From Trichomonas vaginalis G3 (lineage: Eukaryota > Parabasalia > Trichomonadida > Trichomonadidae): a stretch of DNA of 64,000 nucleotides. The position numbers and the translations under genes are program-made. The DNA is taken from assembly GCF_026262505.1 (NCBI RefSeq), contig NC_067205.1, positions 23,965,585-24,029,584 of the forward strand, given 5' to 3'. The notes under the pieces are model-generated. The model was not told the origin of the DNA and did no database searches. It saw only the letters and a list, made by a program, of their open reading frames with translations. Each line of letters opens with the position of its first letter. Within the stretch, counting starts at the first letter, position 1. Of this stretch, positions 37,722-49,880 are shown piece by piece.

Positions 37722-38775
37722 TAAGGGTTTCGTTTTGCTAAAATTGTCACTTTTATAGCATATTTGTTTTTGGATGTTTTGCGAAACCAAAAAAAAAACT
37801 ATGATATACAATGTGTGTGTAAAGAAAATACTTTATTTACTAGTTAAAAAATCATTTGGTATTGATCAAGTTATTTTTTCTGGATAAGATATTATATGGA
37901 TAATTGGATAGAAAATACAATTATATAATCTTGTACCTGGTTTAATTAAGCTAATTGTCATCAGAAACTTGTAATTTTTATGAATTTCAGATTTTCTTTT
38001 CATTACTGCTTTTCTTAATAGGTCAAGTTCTTATTTACGTTATAAAGTATGATATTTACAAATATCAAGTTATCATGTTTTTTGAGAAATTATGAGAAAC
38101 AAACAAAAATGAAAAAGATAGGAATAGCAATGAATAGTGATGTGGGTATAGAAAATGTAAGAGATATGAATGCAAAGCAATCAGTATTTAGGATATTGAC
38201 CATAGATTTCGAAAAAAAATGCTGCATATTGAGCGAAAACTATGATTATATTATAAGGCTGTCATTTAAAGCATAATGAAACTATTCCCTTTTCATTTTA
38301 ATCGAATAAGATAGTAAAGATTTTTGAATTAGCTAGAAACTGATGAGATGTTTTCACAAATCAGATTTTTAATCTCTATAATGCATAATTCACTCAATAT
38401 CTCAATTTTGATATTGCGAGATATTTTTGCTATCGGTTTCGCAATTTTGACACAATAGCAAGAGGGTTCTATAAGCATTATTATCAACGTAGAATCTGAA
38501 TATCATATCAGAAAATGTCGCAAATCCGACATTTACCCGACCAAATAGCAAAAATAATTGAATACTTTTCGCAAAAACTTTAAAAATCGATAAAAATATG
38601 AAATATAGATATTAAAGAGACTTTTTATATAATATTCATAAAGATTTTCCAAAAATATGATACCGCAAAATTAAAAAAGTGACGTCTTGAGTGGAGTCAA
38701 AGGTCGAAATTGCTAGCTAAATGTTTTTTAGCGAAATTGCGTATTGTACGTTTTTTTCGCAAAACGAAACCCTTA
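37722..38775. mobile_element. 1054-bp non-autonomous element with 17-bp inverted ends
   Basis: Left end TAAGGGTTTCGTTTTGC (37722-37738); the right end is its exact complement (38759-38775). A direct repeat TTTGGTC flanks both sides (37715-37721 and 38776-38782; 8 bp as ATTTGGTC if the last A is counted outside). The interior is AT-rich and has no transposase; the 75-residue frame 38049-38276 looks spurious. Target-duplication size would suit hAT or MULE relatives. I do not recognise the family. Confidence 0.75.
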
Positions 38776-39324
38776 TTTGGTCATTAATATTATTTTATAA
38801 TCAGTGCAGTTATTCGATAAAATAGCCATGATCACGAAATAAATCTGCCTGACAAAATCAACCAAAACCTTAGTATGGAAAATCGTTACTACATTTCTAT
38901 TGAACAAGTGTTTGTCCAACTGCGGCACATGTTCGTTTTGAACAAAGTGAAAATTTATATAATGGTATCGTTAAATTCATTATAAAAAGTTTGTTGTATA
39001 GCATCGAACAGCTAATTTATCCGTGCAAATGCATTGTTATTGCATAAAATGCCATTTTGTAACTAAAATGTTCAAGAACAAGAATATATGTCTATTTTTT
39101 CAAATTTAATAAACTAACTTTCATTGCTTAAGTCTCTAGAGCTTACTTTCTCCAAGAAATTTGGGGAAATCTCCCTGAAAAGTTTGGAAATTGGAAAAAA
39201 AAATGTAAATTTGAGTTTAAGAAGAAAGGTAAAGTTTGAATAGAAATAACTAAAATTATTATTTAAAAAAGCGAATTAAATAAAACAAACAAATAAAAAA
39301 TAAAAATTAAATATAACAATTTCC

Positions 39325-41337
39325 TTAATCTGGATTAGTATTAATCTTGAATGGCATCTTCTTTGGAATCAACGTCATTCTTCTTTTGTGAACAAACATA
39401 GATGGATCTGTTTGTGAGAAAGCAGGGCTTGAACCACTGTCAAACCTTGATACAGTCAATCTAAACATGCTTGTGTCCTGTTGCGAAGGTTTGAAGGCTT
39501 CGGAAGGAGGAGAATATTCCGAAATTTCGAAAGATTCGGGTCTTGCTGACGAAAGAAGCATTGCTATATCATCTAACTTCTTAGATGCAGCAATAACGTA
39601 AGGTTTAACAGCTTCTTCGACCATTGGATTTGCGCCATAAGTTAATAATGCGTCAACAACGTAAACGTGGTTATAAAAAGTGGCATAGTCAAGGGCTGTC
39701 CACATTCCTCTGTCCATTTTATCGATCATTTCTGGACAATTCATGGCAATTAAGCAAACAATTGGAGGAGATCCAACAATTGAAGCCGCTTGCAAGGCTG
39801 TAAGTCCATCGGGTAGATCTTGATTAATTTCTCCGGTCAAAACTGCTTTAAGGATCTGTGGTGCCACTGAATTTTGAATTGCGGATCTCAAATCAACGGG
39901 ATCCTTCGAGATAAACTCCAAATCAACGTATTTTCTCTTAATGAATGCTTCACGCTCTTCCTGTGTTGAATCCGGATTGATTTTGTCGACAACATTGGCT
40001 TCAAGAATTTCATTCAGTCCTTTGTTGCCAATTGCTTTAAGTAATTCCATGCAATAAAGATCATTGGTGTCCATAGTCAACGATCTGATCCTTGAAACCG
40101 ACATTGGAAGAGATCTATGAATTCCTGCACATTTAGAACACAAAATCGCTCCTTTGTTGGTAATAATCCAATCAGAATCCCTTGCACCACAATCTGCGCA
40201 TGTAGAAGTGTTGTTTTCTTTAAGACGGGCTGATTCCATATCTTGTGACATGAATTTTGAGGAAATTTGCGATTGTATGGTAGCTATCCATTTATCGCGA
40301 TCGTATAATGATGGTGCTTGTAACACAATGTTCTTGTTTTTCGAGATAATCGTTAAACAGTTTGGTTTATCGTCTAAATCGAATGGTTTGACGTTGCAAT
40401 ACTCGAGTTGGAGGGTCCAGAGTGGTTTGGCGCATGTTGCAGGTGATGTGGAAGCTGCAAAGAAGCCATCTCTGCTCATACAGAATAATTTGTCCCAAGA
40501 AGATCCGAAAACGCTTGTTTTACGCCATAAGTAACCTTGTATTTCGGATTTAGGTGTTCCTTGGTATGGCTGATCAAGAATTCCGTAGTATTGAGGTATT
40601 AAATCTTCCACAGTTTGATGGAAAGCTGTATTTTCGAACATCTTTTGCGCAATGGCTTCATTTGATTGGGTGATCTTCTCGGAAACGATTTGGATGTCTC
40701 CCATCTCTAATTTCGCTAAACGATTGATTTGTGAAGCTAATTCGTTGTATACAGAGGCGGAATAACTTATTAGTAAACTGCCAATAAGATTCGCATATCT
40801 CGATTCTGTTACATCGAGCTGCAAAATGTATTCGCAAAATGCGTGAGAAGATTGCTTATGTAATTCCATTAGCTTCTGACGCTTATCTGTAGTATCACGG
40901 CTTTTCTTTGGCGGGTTTGCTAATTTATCGTAAGCTTCGGTAAATTTCCCATGAATTTGAACATACGAAGCTTTGGACTTCTTCATCATCGAAATATCGT
41001 GTCTAATAAATGATTCAACTGGTATATGCATTGCTGATTCTACGTGATTTAAATGGCTCAAAACAATTGAGTTCATTGTGATGATTGAGTTACATAAGCT
41101 TGAATATTGAGCGTTAATAGCAACAATATCAATTTGAGACATTACATTATGAAGATCTGATATGGCCTGTGCAAATTTCTTGCCAGAGGAAATATAATTT
41201 TTTATAAATTTTGACATTTCTTGAAGTTGTGTTGTTGTTTGCTTAATTCGTTGATATCTATTAATTTGCTCATTGTCATAAAGTGGATCCATATGTAAGT
41301 ATTGTGGGAATTCTATCTCGTTTGTATTTGCATTCAT
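39325..41337 (-). CDS. BAR-PH-ArfGAP-ankyrin protein (ACAP/centaurin-beta type)
   Basis: 670 residues. A helical N-terminal BAR region (about 20-250) is followed by a PH domain (about 263-355: IQGYLWRKTSVFGSSWDKLF ... DRDKWIATIQSQI). An ArfGAP zinc finger (about 370-490) has CADC, 16 residues, then CSKCAGIHRSL, with the catalytic Arg in HRSL and the SRIRSLTMD strand. Ankyrin repeats follow (about 515-620: DGLTALQAASIVGSPPIVCL; WTALDYATFYNHVYVVDALL). It would switch off Arf GTPases at curved membranes in endocytic traffic. The frame is whole, and TTCAGAAAA before the ATG may be the initiator. The order and length fit the ACAP family well. Confidence 0.95.
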   Translation of the reverse strand: MNANTNEIEFPQYLHMDPLYDNEQINRYQRIKQTTTQLQEMSKFIKNYISSGKKFAQAISDLHNVMSQIDIVAINAQYSSLCNSIITMNSIVLSHLNHVESAMHIPVESFIRHDISMMKKSKASYVQIHGKFTEAYDKLANPPKKSRDTTDKRQKLMELHKQSSHAFCEYILQLDVTESRYANLIGSLLISYSASVYNELASQINRLAKLEMGDIQIVSEKITQSNEAIAQKMFENTAFHQTVEDLIPQYYGILDQPYQGTPKSEIQGYLWRKTSVFGSSWDKLFCMSRDGFFAASTSPATCAKPLWTLQLEYCNVKPFDLDDKPNCLTIISKNKNIVLQAPSLYDRDKWIATIQSQISSKFMSQDMESARLKENNTSTCADCGARDSDWIITNKGAILCSKCAGIHRSLPMSVSRIRSLTMDTNDLYCMELLKAIGNKGLNEILEANVVDKINPDSTQEEREAFIKRKYVDLEFISKDPVDLRSAIQNSVAPQILKAVLTGEINQDLPDGLTALQAASIVGSPPIVCLIAMNCPEMIDKMDRGMWTALDYATFYNHVYVVDALLTYGANPMVEEAVKPYVIAASKKLDDIAMLLSSARPESFEISEYSPPSEAFKPSQQDTSMFRLTVSRFDSGSSPAFSQTDPSMFVHKRRMTLIPKKMPFKINTNPD

Positions 41338-42747
41338 TTTTTCTGAAAAAAAAAGTTTTTTTTTTATGCACCTTATATTGGATATTGGAATATTATATTG
41401 GTTTCAGTATATATAGCATATCACTAGTCATTTTATGCAGAATTAAAAAGATTTCACAGTCAAAAAGCTGAGTCTTCATGGCATCCTTCTCTTTTTGGAA
41501 TTTCGGATTTAAAGAAGAATGGAATTTAGAACGAATCTCATAACAGAGAGACCGAAACTATCAGATTTTTATATGAATTATTAAAAATTGCAGCATAAAT
41601 CTATAAATCTTCTATTGTGTGGTTTTGTATGCACATTGTGTGGTATACGTGAGATTGTTCATTTAAAGTGTGTAATTTCAGAAATTATGGCGTTAATAGC
41701 TATATTTCTTAGAATGTATCGTGTTGAATGGTAAAGCAAACATCTCTATTTTAAGGTTCAAAGACTTAGAATCTTAAATCATTAGTTCATTCCAGAAATT
41801 TCAAAAGACTCAACTTATTCGTGATAGATTCCAAGCTTTGGAAGATTAAGATGGAATTACCTCCTAGCAAGCATAATTGTTGCCGGTATTAAATTCATGA
41901 AAAAGGATAAAAACTATTCCGAAAAATCTTAATTTGCATACAAATCATTTATGGTGATATAAAATATTACCAAAAATAATTGTTATAATTTAAATGAAGA
42001 AGTAATTTAAAACGATTTTATTTATGATCAAATTTTATATATTTTTTTGGATCAAATCCATTTTAATAGAATTTATATACTATTCATCTATTAGTAAACA
42101 CTACCGTATATTATTTTTTAAGCTATCTTATTTTTTGAAATTTTATTCAAATCTTTGGTCGCAAGAAGAATTGCATGATAAATAAAAACATTTAATCAAA
42201 GTCAATTTTATTTTTCATATTCAAATGGACTGAGTGTTAACATTTAACATTTTTTGCTAATTGTCGTCAAAAATTAGGCGTGAAGCAAAAATTAATATTT
42301 CATATGGTTTTATGATAGATAAGCATTATATTCCCACTCATTATATTCGTAAATTTTGAGGTTTATCCTTCGCTTTTAAGATCATTGAATTTGATTTTTA
42401 TAGAAAATAGTTATATATTAGAAAATAATATGAGTTTATGTGATATTATTTTTCAGAAGATTTTGTGTTCTTCTTCAAAATTTTATTTTTTTATTAAAAA
42501 GAATCTTTACAAAATATACATTTACTTTAATTAATATTTAAAAACGTGCTCTATCAAAAGTTCCAAAAATTCAATATTTTAGCTTTTCTGAGGTGTCACT
42601 TTTGATGAATTTCTGTTTACAATACCTGTTTTGGCCGCCTTAAAAATTGCTAAATTTACAAGAAAATTTTGAGAGAAAAAATTGAAAATTATCGTTTTTT
42701 CATCTGACAAAACCGTCACCTTTACTTTTCTTCCGCATTTACTTGGA
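41338..42747. other. Intergenic, AT-rich, no gene seen
   Basis: About 1.4 kb between two divergently transcribed host genes. No long frame, RNA gene or repeat is seen. The last 60 bases contain TCACCTTTAC and TCATCTGAC, either of which could serve as the initiator for the gene at 42748. Confidence 0.5.
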
Positions 42748-43428
42748 ATGTGCTCGAAGTTTTGCAAGTCTATGATCCAGACATACGTTTCTGCAGCTCT
42801 TGGTTCTGTTGTCTCAAACGCTGTTGTTCGTGGCATTTCTGGTGCCCAAACACCAATTGATTGGGCAGGTGTTGCTATTGGCGGCCTTCAGACAGGTACA
42901 GCTTTCATTTCATACCCAGTTGCTCTTAAGATCCTCTCTGATCACTGCGAATCCTTCAAGAAGGATCTTGAATCACCAAATGGCAACAAGGCCAAGGTTT
43001 ACATCCTCGGTGGTGCTCTTGGCGCTGCTATCATTGCAGTTGTCAACTTCCCACTCAGCAAGCTTAACCAGGCTCGCCAAGGAAAGTGCGAAAAGAAGGG
43101 ATGCTGCGCTTGCAACTTCGCAAAAGGAATGGCAGGAACATTCGTTGATCAACTTGGTGCTTCGATTGGCTTCGCTGCTACAAACAATACATTAGGACCA
43201 ATGATTCCAGTTCCACACAACTCATTCCTTGCCTACCTCCGTGCTAACTCACTTGTTCAGATCTCCAACGTCGGTGGCAAGTTACTTTCATATCCAATCC
43301 TTGCTTATCGCCATGGAGCAACACTTCCAGGATTACTTGGCGGATACTTCAGAACAGCACACGGACCATGGATCACTGGTGATGCCTGCAACTTCTTCAA
43401 GGGAGTTTTCACATGCATTCTCGAGTAA
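42748..43428 (+). CDS. Putative multi-pass membrane protein, carrier-like composition
   Basis: Start taken at 42748 (MCSKFCKSMIQTYVSAALGS) or 42772 (MIQTY). The longer upstream frame looks like leader sequence. About 226 residues, with several hydrophobic glycine/alanine-rich segments (WAGVAIGGLQTGTAFISYPV; VYILGGALGAAIIAVVNFPL; GGKLLSYPILAYRHG). Codons are GC-richer than in any neighbour, which in this organism goes with high expression. The stop TGA-free end GAGTAAATT contains the UAAA polyadenylation signal overlapping the stop. PLSKLNQARQ faintly recalls mitochondrial-carrier signatures, but the three-fold carrier repeat is not evident. Possibly an organelle (hydrogenosome) membrane protein; this is a guess. 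Confidence 0.7.
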   Translation: MCSKFCKSMIQTYVSAALGSVVSNAVVRGISGAQTPIDWAGVAIGGLQTGTAFISYPVALKILSDHCESFKKDLESPNGNKAKVYILGGALGAAIIAVVNFPLSKLNQARQGKCEKKGCCACNFAKGMAGTFVDQLGASIGFAATNNTLGPMIPVPHNSFLAYLRANSLVQISNVGGKLLSYPILAYRHGATLPGLLGGYFRTAHGPWITGDACNFFKGVFTCILE

Positions 43429-44823
43429 ATTTATAATTTTTAAAAAATTGAAAATTAAAATGTTTTTTATTTTATATTGTATAAACAACACAAAATCATG
43501 ACTCTATGTAAAAGTACATTGAAAAAAAATAGAATTTTAAATTCTCACCGACAAATTATAAAAAGAAAGTATTTGTATTGATTTCAAATAATGCATATCA
43601 TTCAAAGATAAAAAGAATAAGCTAAAAATGATTTATACATTTAGTCAATGAGGGTTTTGTATTTAGCACATTGTCAATGAGGGTATTTTGAAAATTTATT
43701 CATTTTAACTTTATTTTGAACTCTGAACAATATCTGCATAGTATCAATGTCTTTGCAGAGTATAATCCGTGATGTTAAAAATGTTTAAGACAAGGCTATT
43801 GATGAATAATCAATTTAAAATTTATTTGATTCTTGAAACCCTAATTTGTCATGATTATATACTTTAAAATTTCTCAATTATAATTGACTCTTAGAATTGA
43901 TGCAGCAAAATGATAAGAAATTAGATCTTTAGAGATAATTAGATTTAGATATTTCAAACAACGATACTATAATTGTCCATTACCAGAAATGGTTTATGTG
44001 AAAAATTCAATTTAAATAAAATCTTCAAGTAACAAATAATGAATCCAAAATTTTTGAATAACTTAGTTTTCTCATGGTAATATTTGCAAATTGACCAATA
44101 TTAAAATAACTAAATAAACAAATATGAATATTTTAGATCTTGAGTCATTTCTACATATGTTGACTACATTGATACAGTTCCACTATTGACATTGTTAAAA
44201 CAATTAGCAATAAGGTTGTGAAAAATAGCATTTGTTATGATAAGCTTTGTTTGTACTCTAGACATGTAGTAAATAATAGCTGTATCATGAAATTGAATCA
44301 CAATTCGACGAAATATTTTATGGCGATCTAAATTTATTTTGTCAGAAAATTACGATCAAATTGTGGAAATTTGGAAATTGCTTGTTTGGGGTGATAATAT
44401 AAATAACAAGTTTAAACAATATGGTACCTTACTATCAAATGGTTAATTATCGGAATTTTTCAAAGATTGGTTTGAAAAGTGGATCGAACTTTTTTATAGA
44501 GAAATTTTGTAAACTTCTCAATTATATTTAAAACCTATTAAAATGAAATCATCTTAAATACTCTGTTGTTGTGATTTGTTAAAAGTTGGATCAAAATAAT
44601 AATTGAATTTACGATATTTCAATAGTCTTTTTAATGATTTTGAGAGAATAATTACGATCATCAGATTTTTGAAGAATCATATTATTTTATTATAACGTTA
44701 AGTATTGGAATATAATGCATCTAATTTTTTGATTTGATAAAAATTAATTTAACCGTGCATTTATAAAAATTTTGAGAAGAAATAAATCTGAAATAAAAAT
44801 ACTTCATTTTAGATAAATAGAGA
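43429..44823. other. Intergenic, AT-rich, no gene seen
   Basis: About 1.4 kb, very AT-rich. One short direct duplication, TTGTCAATGAGGGT/ TAGTCAATGAGGGT, lies around 43641-43684. No credible frame, RNA gene or transposon end is seen. Confidence 0.5.
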
Positions 44824-45713
44824 ATGAGTTGCTGCTCGTGCTTGGCAAGAACAATAATAGGATTAGTAAACTTGATCATCCTAATAGTGATGGCTGTTAT
44901 CCTTTACTTCAGTTGGGATCAGATTAAACAAATCAAGATTGACGAGATCAAGAGTTCGAAGAAAGTTCTCATATATCAGGCGATAACCCAAAAGTCGAAC
45001 TATCTCAAAATTGTTTTGTGTATAATTGCAAATTCAATAACATGAAAGAGAGAGCAATCAGTTTGAATGAAAAAGCCAATTTCAAGGTTCTAATCTACGA
45101 AAATGTTTTTTACAAAGGCTCTGGTACAATGTTCTTCCATGATGTATATGACAGCATTGTTGTTGTTGATAAATTCTGTTCACTCGAAAATTATAATCTC
45201 ACTGAAGGCCAATTTGTAGATTTTCATTCAAGTATAAACGCTACAATCACCCGAGGATCAATTTTAAATGGAGGGAGTACAGCTACTTCAACTGCTATGA
45301 TTGTTCAAAATTATGGCGATTCAGTCCTGTCGTACACAAACATAACGCATTGTTACTTGAAACAAGATGCTGCTTTTGTTTATGGAAACGTTCAGAGCTC
45401 AGCCAATATTTCGTACTGTCAAATTGAAAAAATAGACTCAGACGATAGGTTATCAACGATAGATAATTGTTTAGGATATATTGAAAGAAGCCATTATTTA
45501 AATAACACTCAAAATGCATCAGATAAAGGAATAATTACTGTGAATATACAAACGCTTGAAATCTATGATTCTCTTTTCTTGAACAACCAACAGAATGAGA
45601 TAGGTTATTTATTTGATGCAGATGATTACGGAAGTATTACTATTTGCCGATGTTTTATTCAACAAGATATAAATTATTGGAATGATAGTAGTATATGTGG
45701 ACGGGTTGTGTGA
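44824..45713 (+). pseudogene. Host surface-type beta-helix protein gene, frameshifted
   Basis: The first frame (44824-45045) starts MSCCSCLARTIIGLVNLIIL, a short cytosolic segment and one membrane helix (about 10-32), then DQIKQIKIDEI. The second frame (valid from about 44965, SSHISGDNPKVE onward, to 45713) has repeated short strands with Asn/Cys/Phe turns (NCFVYNCKFNN; SVLSYTNITHCYL; SANISYCQIE; SLFLNNQQNEIG) typical of right-handed parallel beta-helix surface proteins. A one-base frame change lies around 44955-44975. The gene ends where Maverick element 2 appears to begin, so it is probably truncated by that insertion. Confidence 0.65.
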
Positions 45714-45911
45714 CTTTTTTTGTAAACGTAAGAATTCATACAATATTGAACGATTTTGTATCATTTTTTTTAACATATGAAGTAAAAAATGTAAGATTCT
45801 TACAGTTTTTATTCTTACGTTTTTGAATAAATCAAGATTTAAAAATTGACTTCTTACGTAAAATTAAAACTAAGTTAAATTTATTTTTTTATTTTTTTAA
45901 TTCGTAAGAAA

Positions 45912-47350
45912 ATGAGTGGATCAAGATTCGTAACCATCAATCAATTAATGGATGTTCTTTCACCAATTCTTGAAAATATTAAACAAGTAGATGTTTATTT
46001 CGATGATTATGTAGAAAGTTTATATTATAAAGGTAAACATAATATTAAACCCATTGCTTTGCATTTGAAATAAATTAATTGAAAATGCAAAAATTTGGGA
46101 ATTAATTCCAGATATTGAATTTATAACAAATATTAATGATAAATGGTTTAAACGAATTCGAACAAAAGTTCTTTGTAAATTAATGATCAAAACTGAGGAA
46201 AAAGAATTTAACGGGTTTAAATATCATCCAAATAAAGTTTCAGAACTAGAAAATGAAAAACTTCAGAAAAATTAAACGATAGACTTTCAAATGATCGTAT
46301 TGAAAAAATAAATAAACTAGCAGAAGTTGCATTTAATAATGAAATATTTGATGAATATAACCTTGAACTCAGTGATGGGTTTTAAGGACCCGGGCTCAAC
46401 GAGCCATGATTTATGAAATCAATTATTTGATTCATTCTTTCTTCAATAATTTCTATTCTTTTTGTTAAATCATCTATTTTCATTAATGAGGTGATTCTTG
46501 ATTGAGGAATAGATTTCAAACTAACCATCCTTTTATTTTTGAAATTTTGAATCCATCAACTTTAAACATTTTATTCAATTTACATGTTGTCAATTCTTCA
46601 AATAATTTTTTATTATTAGCATAATAGTCATTAAATTCTTCAACAGATGAAAAAATTTTTTTTTTTCAGTAATTGGTTTAACAACGTTTATTTTTTGTTG
46701 AACATTTCACTTTATTTATTTCTTCCTCCTCTGTTTCATTTATTTTTTAAAATCGGTTTCATTTATCATTAAATAAAAATTAGAATATAAGTGATGAAAT
46801 ATATTTTTTAATTAATATTAAATCAGAAATGGCTGCAGGATTCTTTAAAAAATTATGGGATGGAATTAAGAAAGCTGCGGGTTGGGTTTATAAAAAAGGT
46901 TATTAAACTGTTGCAAACTTTTTGGCACCAGTAGCGAAAACGGCAGGAACTATCATAGGTGGAGTATTAGGTACAAAAAGCAGGTAATCCAGCGATGGGA
47001 GCACAAGCAGGTAACGCAATTGGTGGAATAGCTGAAGGAATACTTAATAAAATAGGAGGTAAATAGTGGAAAAATAATATTATTTTATCTTAGTATCGGT
47101 TGTAGTCTTTGATAAACTTTTTCTCTCTTTATTTAATATTTCTCTTATTGGGGCGGCTTTTGGTGTTATTGATTCAGCAATGTCACTAATTGCTTCTTTA
47201 TTCTTAAATATCCAATTTGCTCCTTTCTTCATTGTTTCCAAACTTTATGCGCTCCTCTTTTTACTTTATCCCACAGTTTCTTAAATACCTGCAGCCATAG
47301 TTGATTATTTCATTAAAATTAAAAATTCATTTTCATCTTTTAATTTTGAT
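45912..47350. pseudogene. Left-end small genes of element 2, decayed
   Basis: Several short coding remains on both strands. A plus-strand start MSGSRFVTINQLMDVLSPIL is at 45912. A glycine-rich amphipathic protein region is at about 46828-47066 (MAAGFFKKLWDGIKKAAGWV, then TIIGGVLGT and QAGNAIGGIAEG), like membrane-active minor virion proteins and comparable with 25364-25765. A minus-strand echo of the same protein type lies just downstream (about 47090-47300). Functions beyond that are unknown. All are broken or too short to judge. Confidence 0.5.
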
Positions 47351-47369
47351 TTTTTTATTTAATAATAAA

Positions 47370-49004
47370 TGACGACTAACTATTTGGTGCCAAACACTAA
47401 ACGATTAATGGAAATGTATTTCATTCATTCGAAAAGATAAATGAAATATTTGCAAAGAATGATGGTAGAAGATATTATAGAGAACTTGAAAGTTCATGCT
47501 ATGACTCTGATACTCCATATTTTGATGATAAACAAACTCATTTAAGAATTACAAATCCAGCTCATGATGTGAACCAATTAGGTGACACATATATTAAACG
47601 CAAAGTTAAAGCAACTCTAGTTTCAAATAAAGCTTTCACATGTGATGCCGCTTTTAATGCATGCGTTTATTCGTTGGTTACAAATCATCAAATCAAAGCT
47701 TTAAACAATTAGAAGTAGAAACCGAAAGAGGTGATGCTGGTTATCTTCAGATGGATTGCGCCCGTGAATCTTTCGCATTTGCAACATATAAACCAAAATC
47801 AGAAAGGAAAGTTAAAAAGTTTGTTCATTCATTATATATAATGTTCAAAAATATGATAACTCGGTATGTGGTAAATATATTGACCCTTCAGAAGTTTTCA
47901 AGAAAGCAAATGAAGAAGTTGATATCACTTTTGATATGATTATTCGGTAAATGATTTGTTAGCATTTCAGGCGTTCGATGATTATCCTAAATCATTTGGT
48001 GATATCATTCTTAAATATTATGTTTTCAGGGATACTTTAGTATTTTGTCAGGTTGACCCGTTAAGAGTTGCTGATTTACAAAATTACGTTTATGAAAAGA
48101 TAACTGATGAAAATTATGAAAAGATTATGAATCATGTTTATAAATATGATCGCAAATTCCAACAAATCGGACTTCCTGCCAAATTAATTACAAGCTTAGC
48201 CGCTACATCTGCTGACGCAACAGTTGATGACGTTATTATTTCATGCACAAAGATGGAAGTTTTAGAGGATAAATGCATTACACCAGGATACGGTTTTAAT
48301 TGAAGAATCAGTTAAAGCAATACCACGTTTATTCAGTAAGGAAGATCCATTCATGATTCCAGCTCAACATATTGACGTTCGTTCACTAAATGGAGGTTGC
48401 ATCACTCCTGAAGGTATTAGCTCAGATTTCTCATACGCTCTTCATAATGTTACAGATGTTGTGTTAACATTTCCGAAGAATGCAATGCAAAGAACGGTTT
48501 TAGAAAATCCAATGCTTCGAGGTCTTCAGGTCACTATAGATTCCAGAAACTTCCCCGATCAAGCGATGACCACAGTGGGCGACATATTCTTTACACGTAT
48601 GCTTCAAGCTTCTGATTTAGATGGAGTGAATGAATGCACGGAAGAATACGAGGACTCATTAACTAGACCACTGAATGATGATGATGGCACGCCATTAGCT
48701 AGAACATGGAAAGACCAAACTTCATTCTTATGCACTATTCCAGTTCAACGTGATGGAGCGGGTATATTTCTTTGATGGATTAGAAACTTTCAACTCACAA
48801 GTTACAGTACAAGTGAAAGCTTATCCAATCATTCAGGGTGTAAATGACACTTACTGTTCAAAGGTGACAAATCCTCCTCAGGTTTGGTTTACTAGGACTA
48901 CATATTGGACATGGACACCGGACGAAGGTTTGAAATATCATCCAACAGGTAACCACCAGTATAGAAGTTCATATGATGAAATATTGATGAATAGAAATGT
49001 TTAA
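47370..49004 (+). pseudogene. Likely major capsid protein region (element 2)
   Basis: About 1.6 kb of plus-strand coding sequence with long beta-rich segments (DVRSLNGGCITPEGISSDF; VVLTFPKNAMQRTVLENPML; GLQVTIDSRNFPDQAMTTVG) ending in NHQYRSSYDEILMNRNV. Size, strand and place just upstream of the packaging ATPase fit a double jelly-roll capsid. The sequence is far from the capsid region of element 1. The gene is broken. Confidence 0.55.
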
Positions 49005-49028
49005 AATTATAAATTTATTTTTGATTAA

Positions 49029-49840
49029 ATGGATTTAAATTCTGAAGAATTAGCAGGAGTATATAATACATACGTAGATGATATGATTAATGAAGCATTG
49101 AGTGATAATAGAAATGCTCTATCTAAGGAAATTAATGAAAATTCCATATTCTGAATGTTACTTAAATTCAATCACTGCAGCAATTGGTAAACAAAATAAA
49201 GGTAAAACATTAACGATATTAAAACAAATTATCATTATTGCTAACACTTCCCCCATTCACATGTGTTAATTTATATCAACCGTTCAGGTTCACCTTCAGA
49301 TGATACATTTGAATCTTTAAAGCATTTAATCAAAATTCCAATTATTTATTTATCACAAGAAGAAGCAGAAGATTATTTAAAAAACTTTTTAATGTATAAA
49401 GAATTATATAATACAATCAAGAAGCAAGGATTAGAGGATAAAATTATTGATAAACAACGGGATGAATTATTTGAAACACTTTCTATTTCAAATTTTGATA
49501 GAGAATTTTTGCATTCACTCATTTTTCTAGATGATGCAGTGAAATCAAAACTAATAACAAATGAGAAATCATATTTTAATCAATTATTAACTCAATGTCG
49601 ACACATTCAGTGTTCATTCTTCATGGCTGTTCAATACTTCAAAGCATTAAGCACAACATTAAATCAAATCTATCAACACTTTTCATTTTCAGTGGGTTTA
49701 GTCGTCAACAGTTGAACGTTATGCTTTATCAAGTGAATTTACCAATGAGCATTAATGAACTTTACACACAATATCAGCAATTAGGTGAACATGGAAAAAT
49801 AATAGTTGATTTAAATAAAGGAAGTGTTAAATTTGATTAA
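49029..49840 (+). pseudogene. Packaging ATPase region (element 2)
   Basis: Near 49180-49215 the coding sequence contains a Walker A-like GKQNKGKT followed by LTILKQIIIIANT. Downstream come SLIFLDDAV (Walker B-like) and a block CRHIQCSFFMAVQYFKALST, as in A32-type ATPases, where a conserved Gln follows Walker B. Position after the capsid region fits. Broken copy. Confidence 0.6.
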
Positions 49841-49880
49841 CTTTTTATAATTAATTTTTATTTTTTATTTATAATTAAAC

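Noticed and set aside
38049-38276. 75-residue frame inside the 1054-bp element as a transposase
   Set aside because: Too short, no catalytic motif, and surrounding sequence is non-coding.
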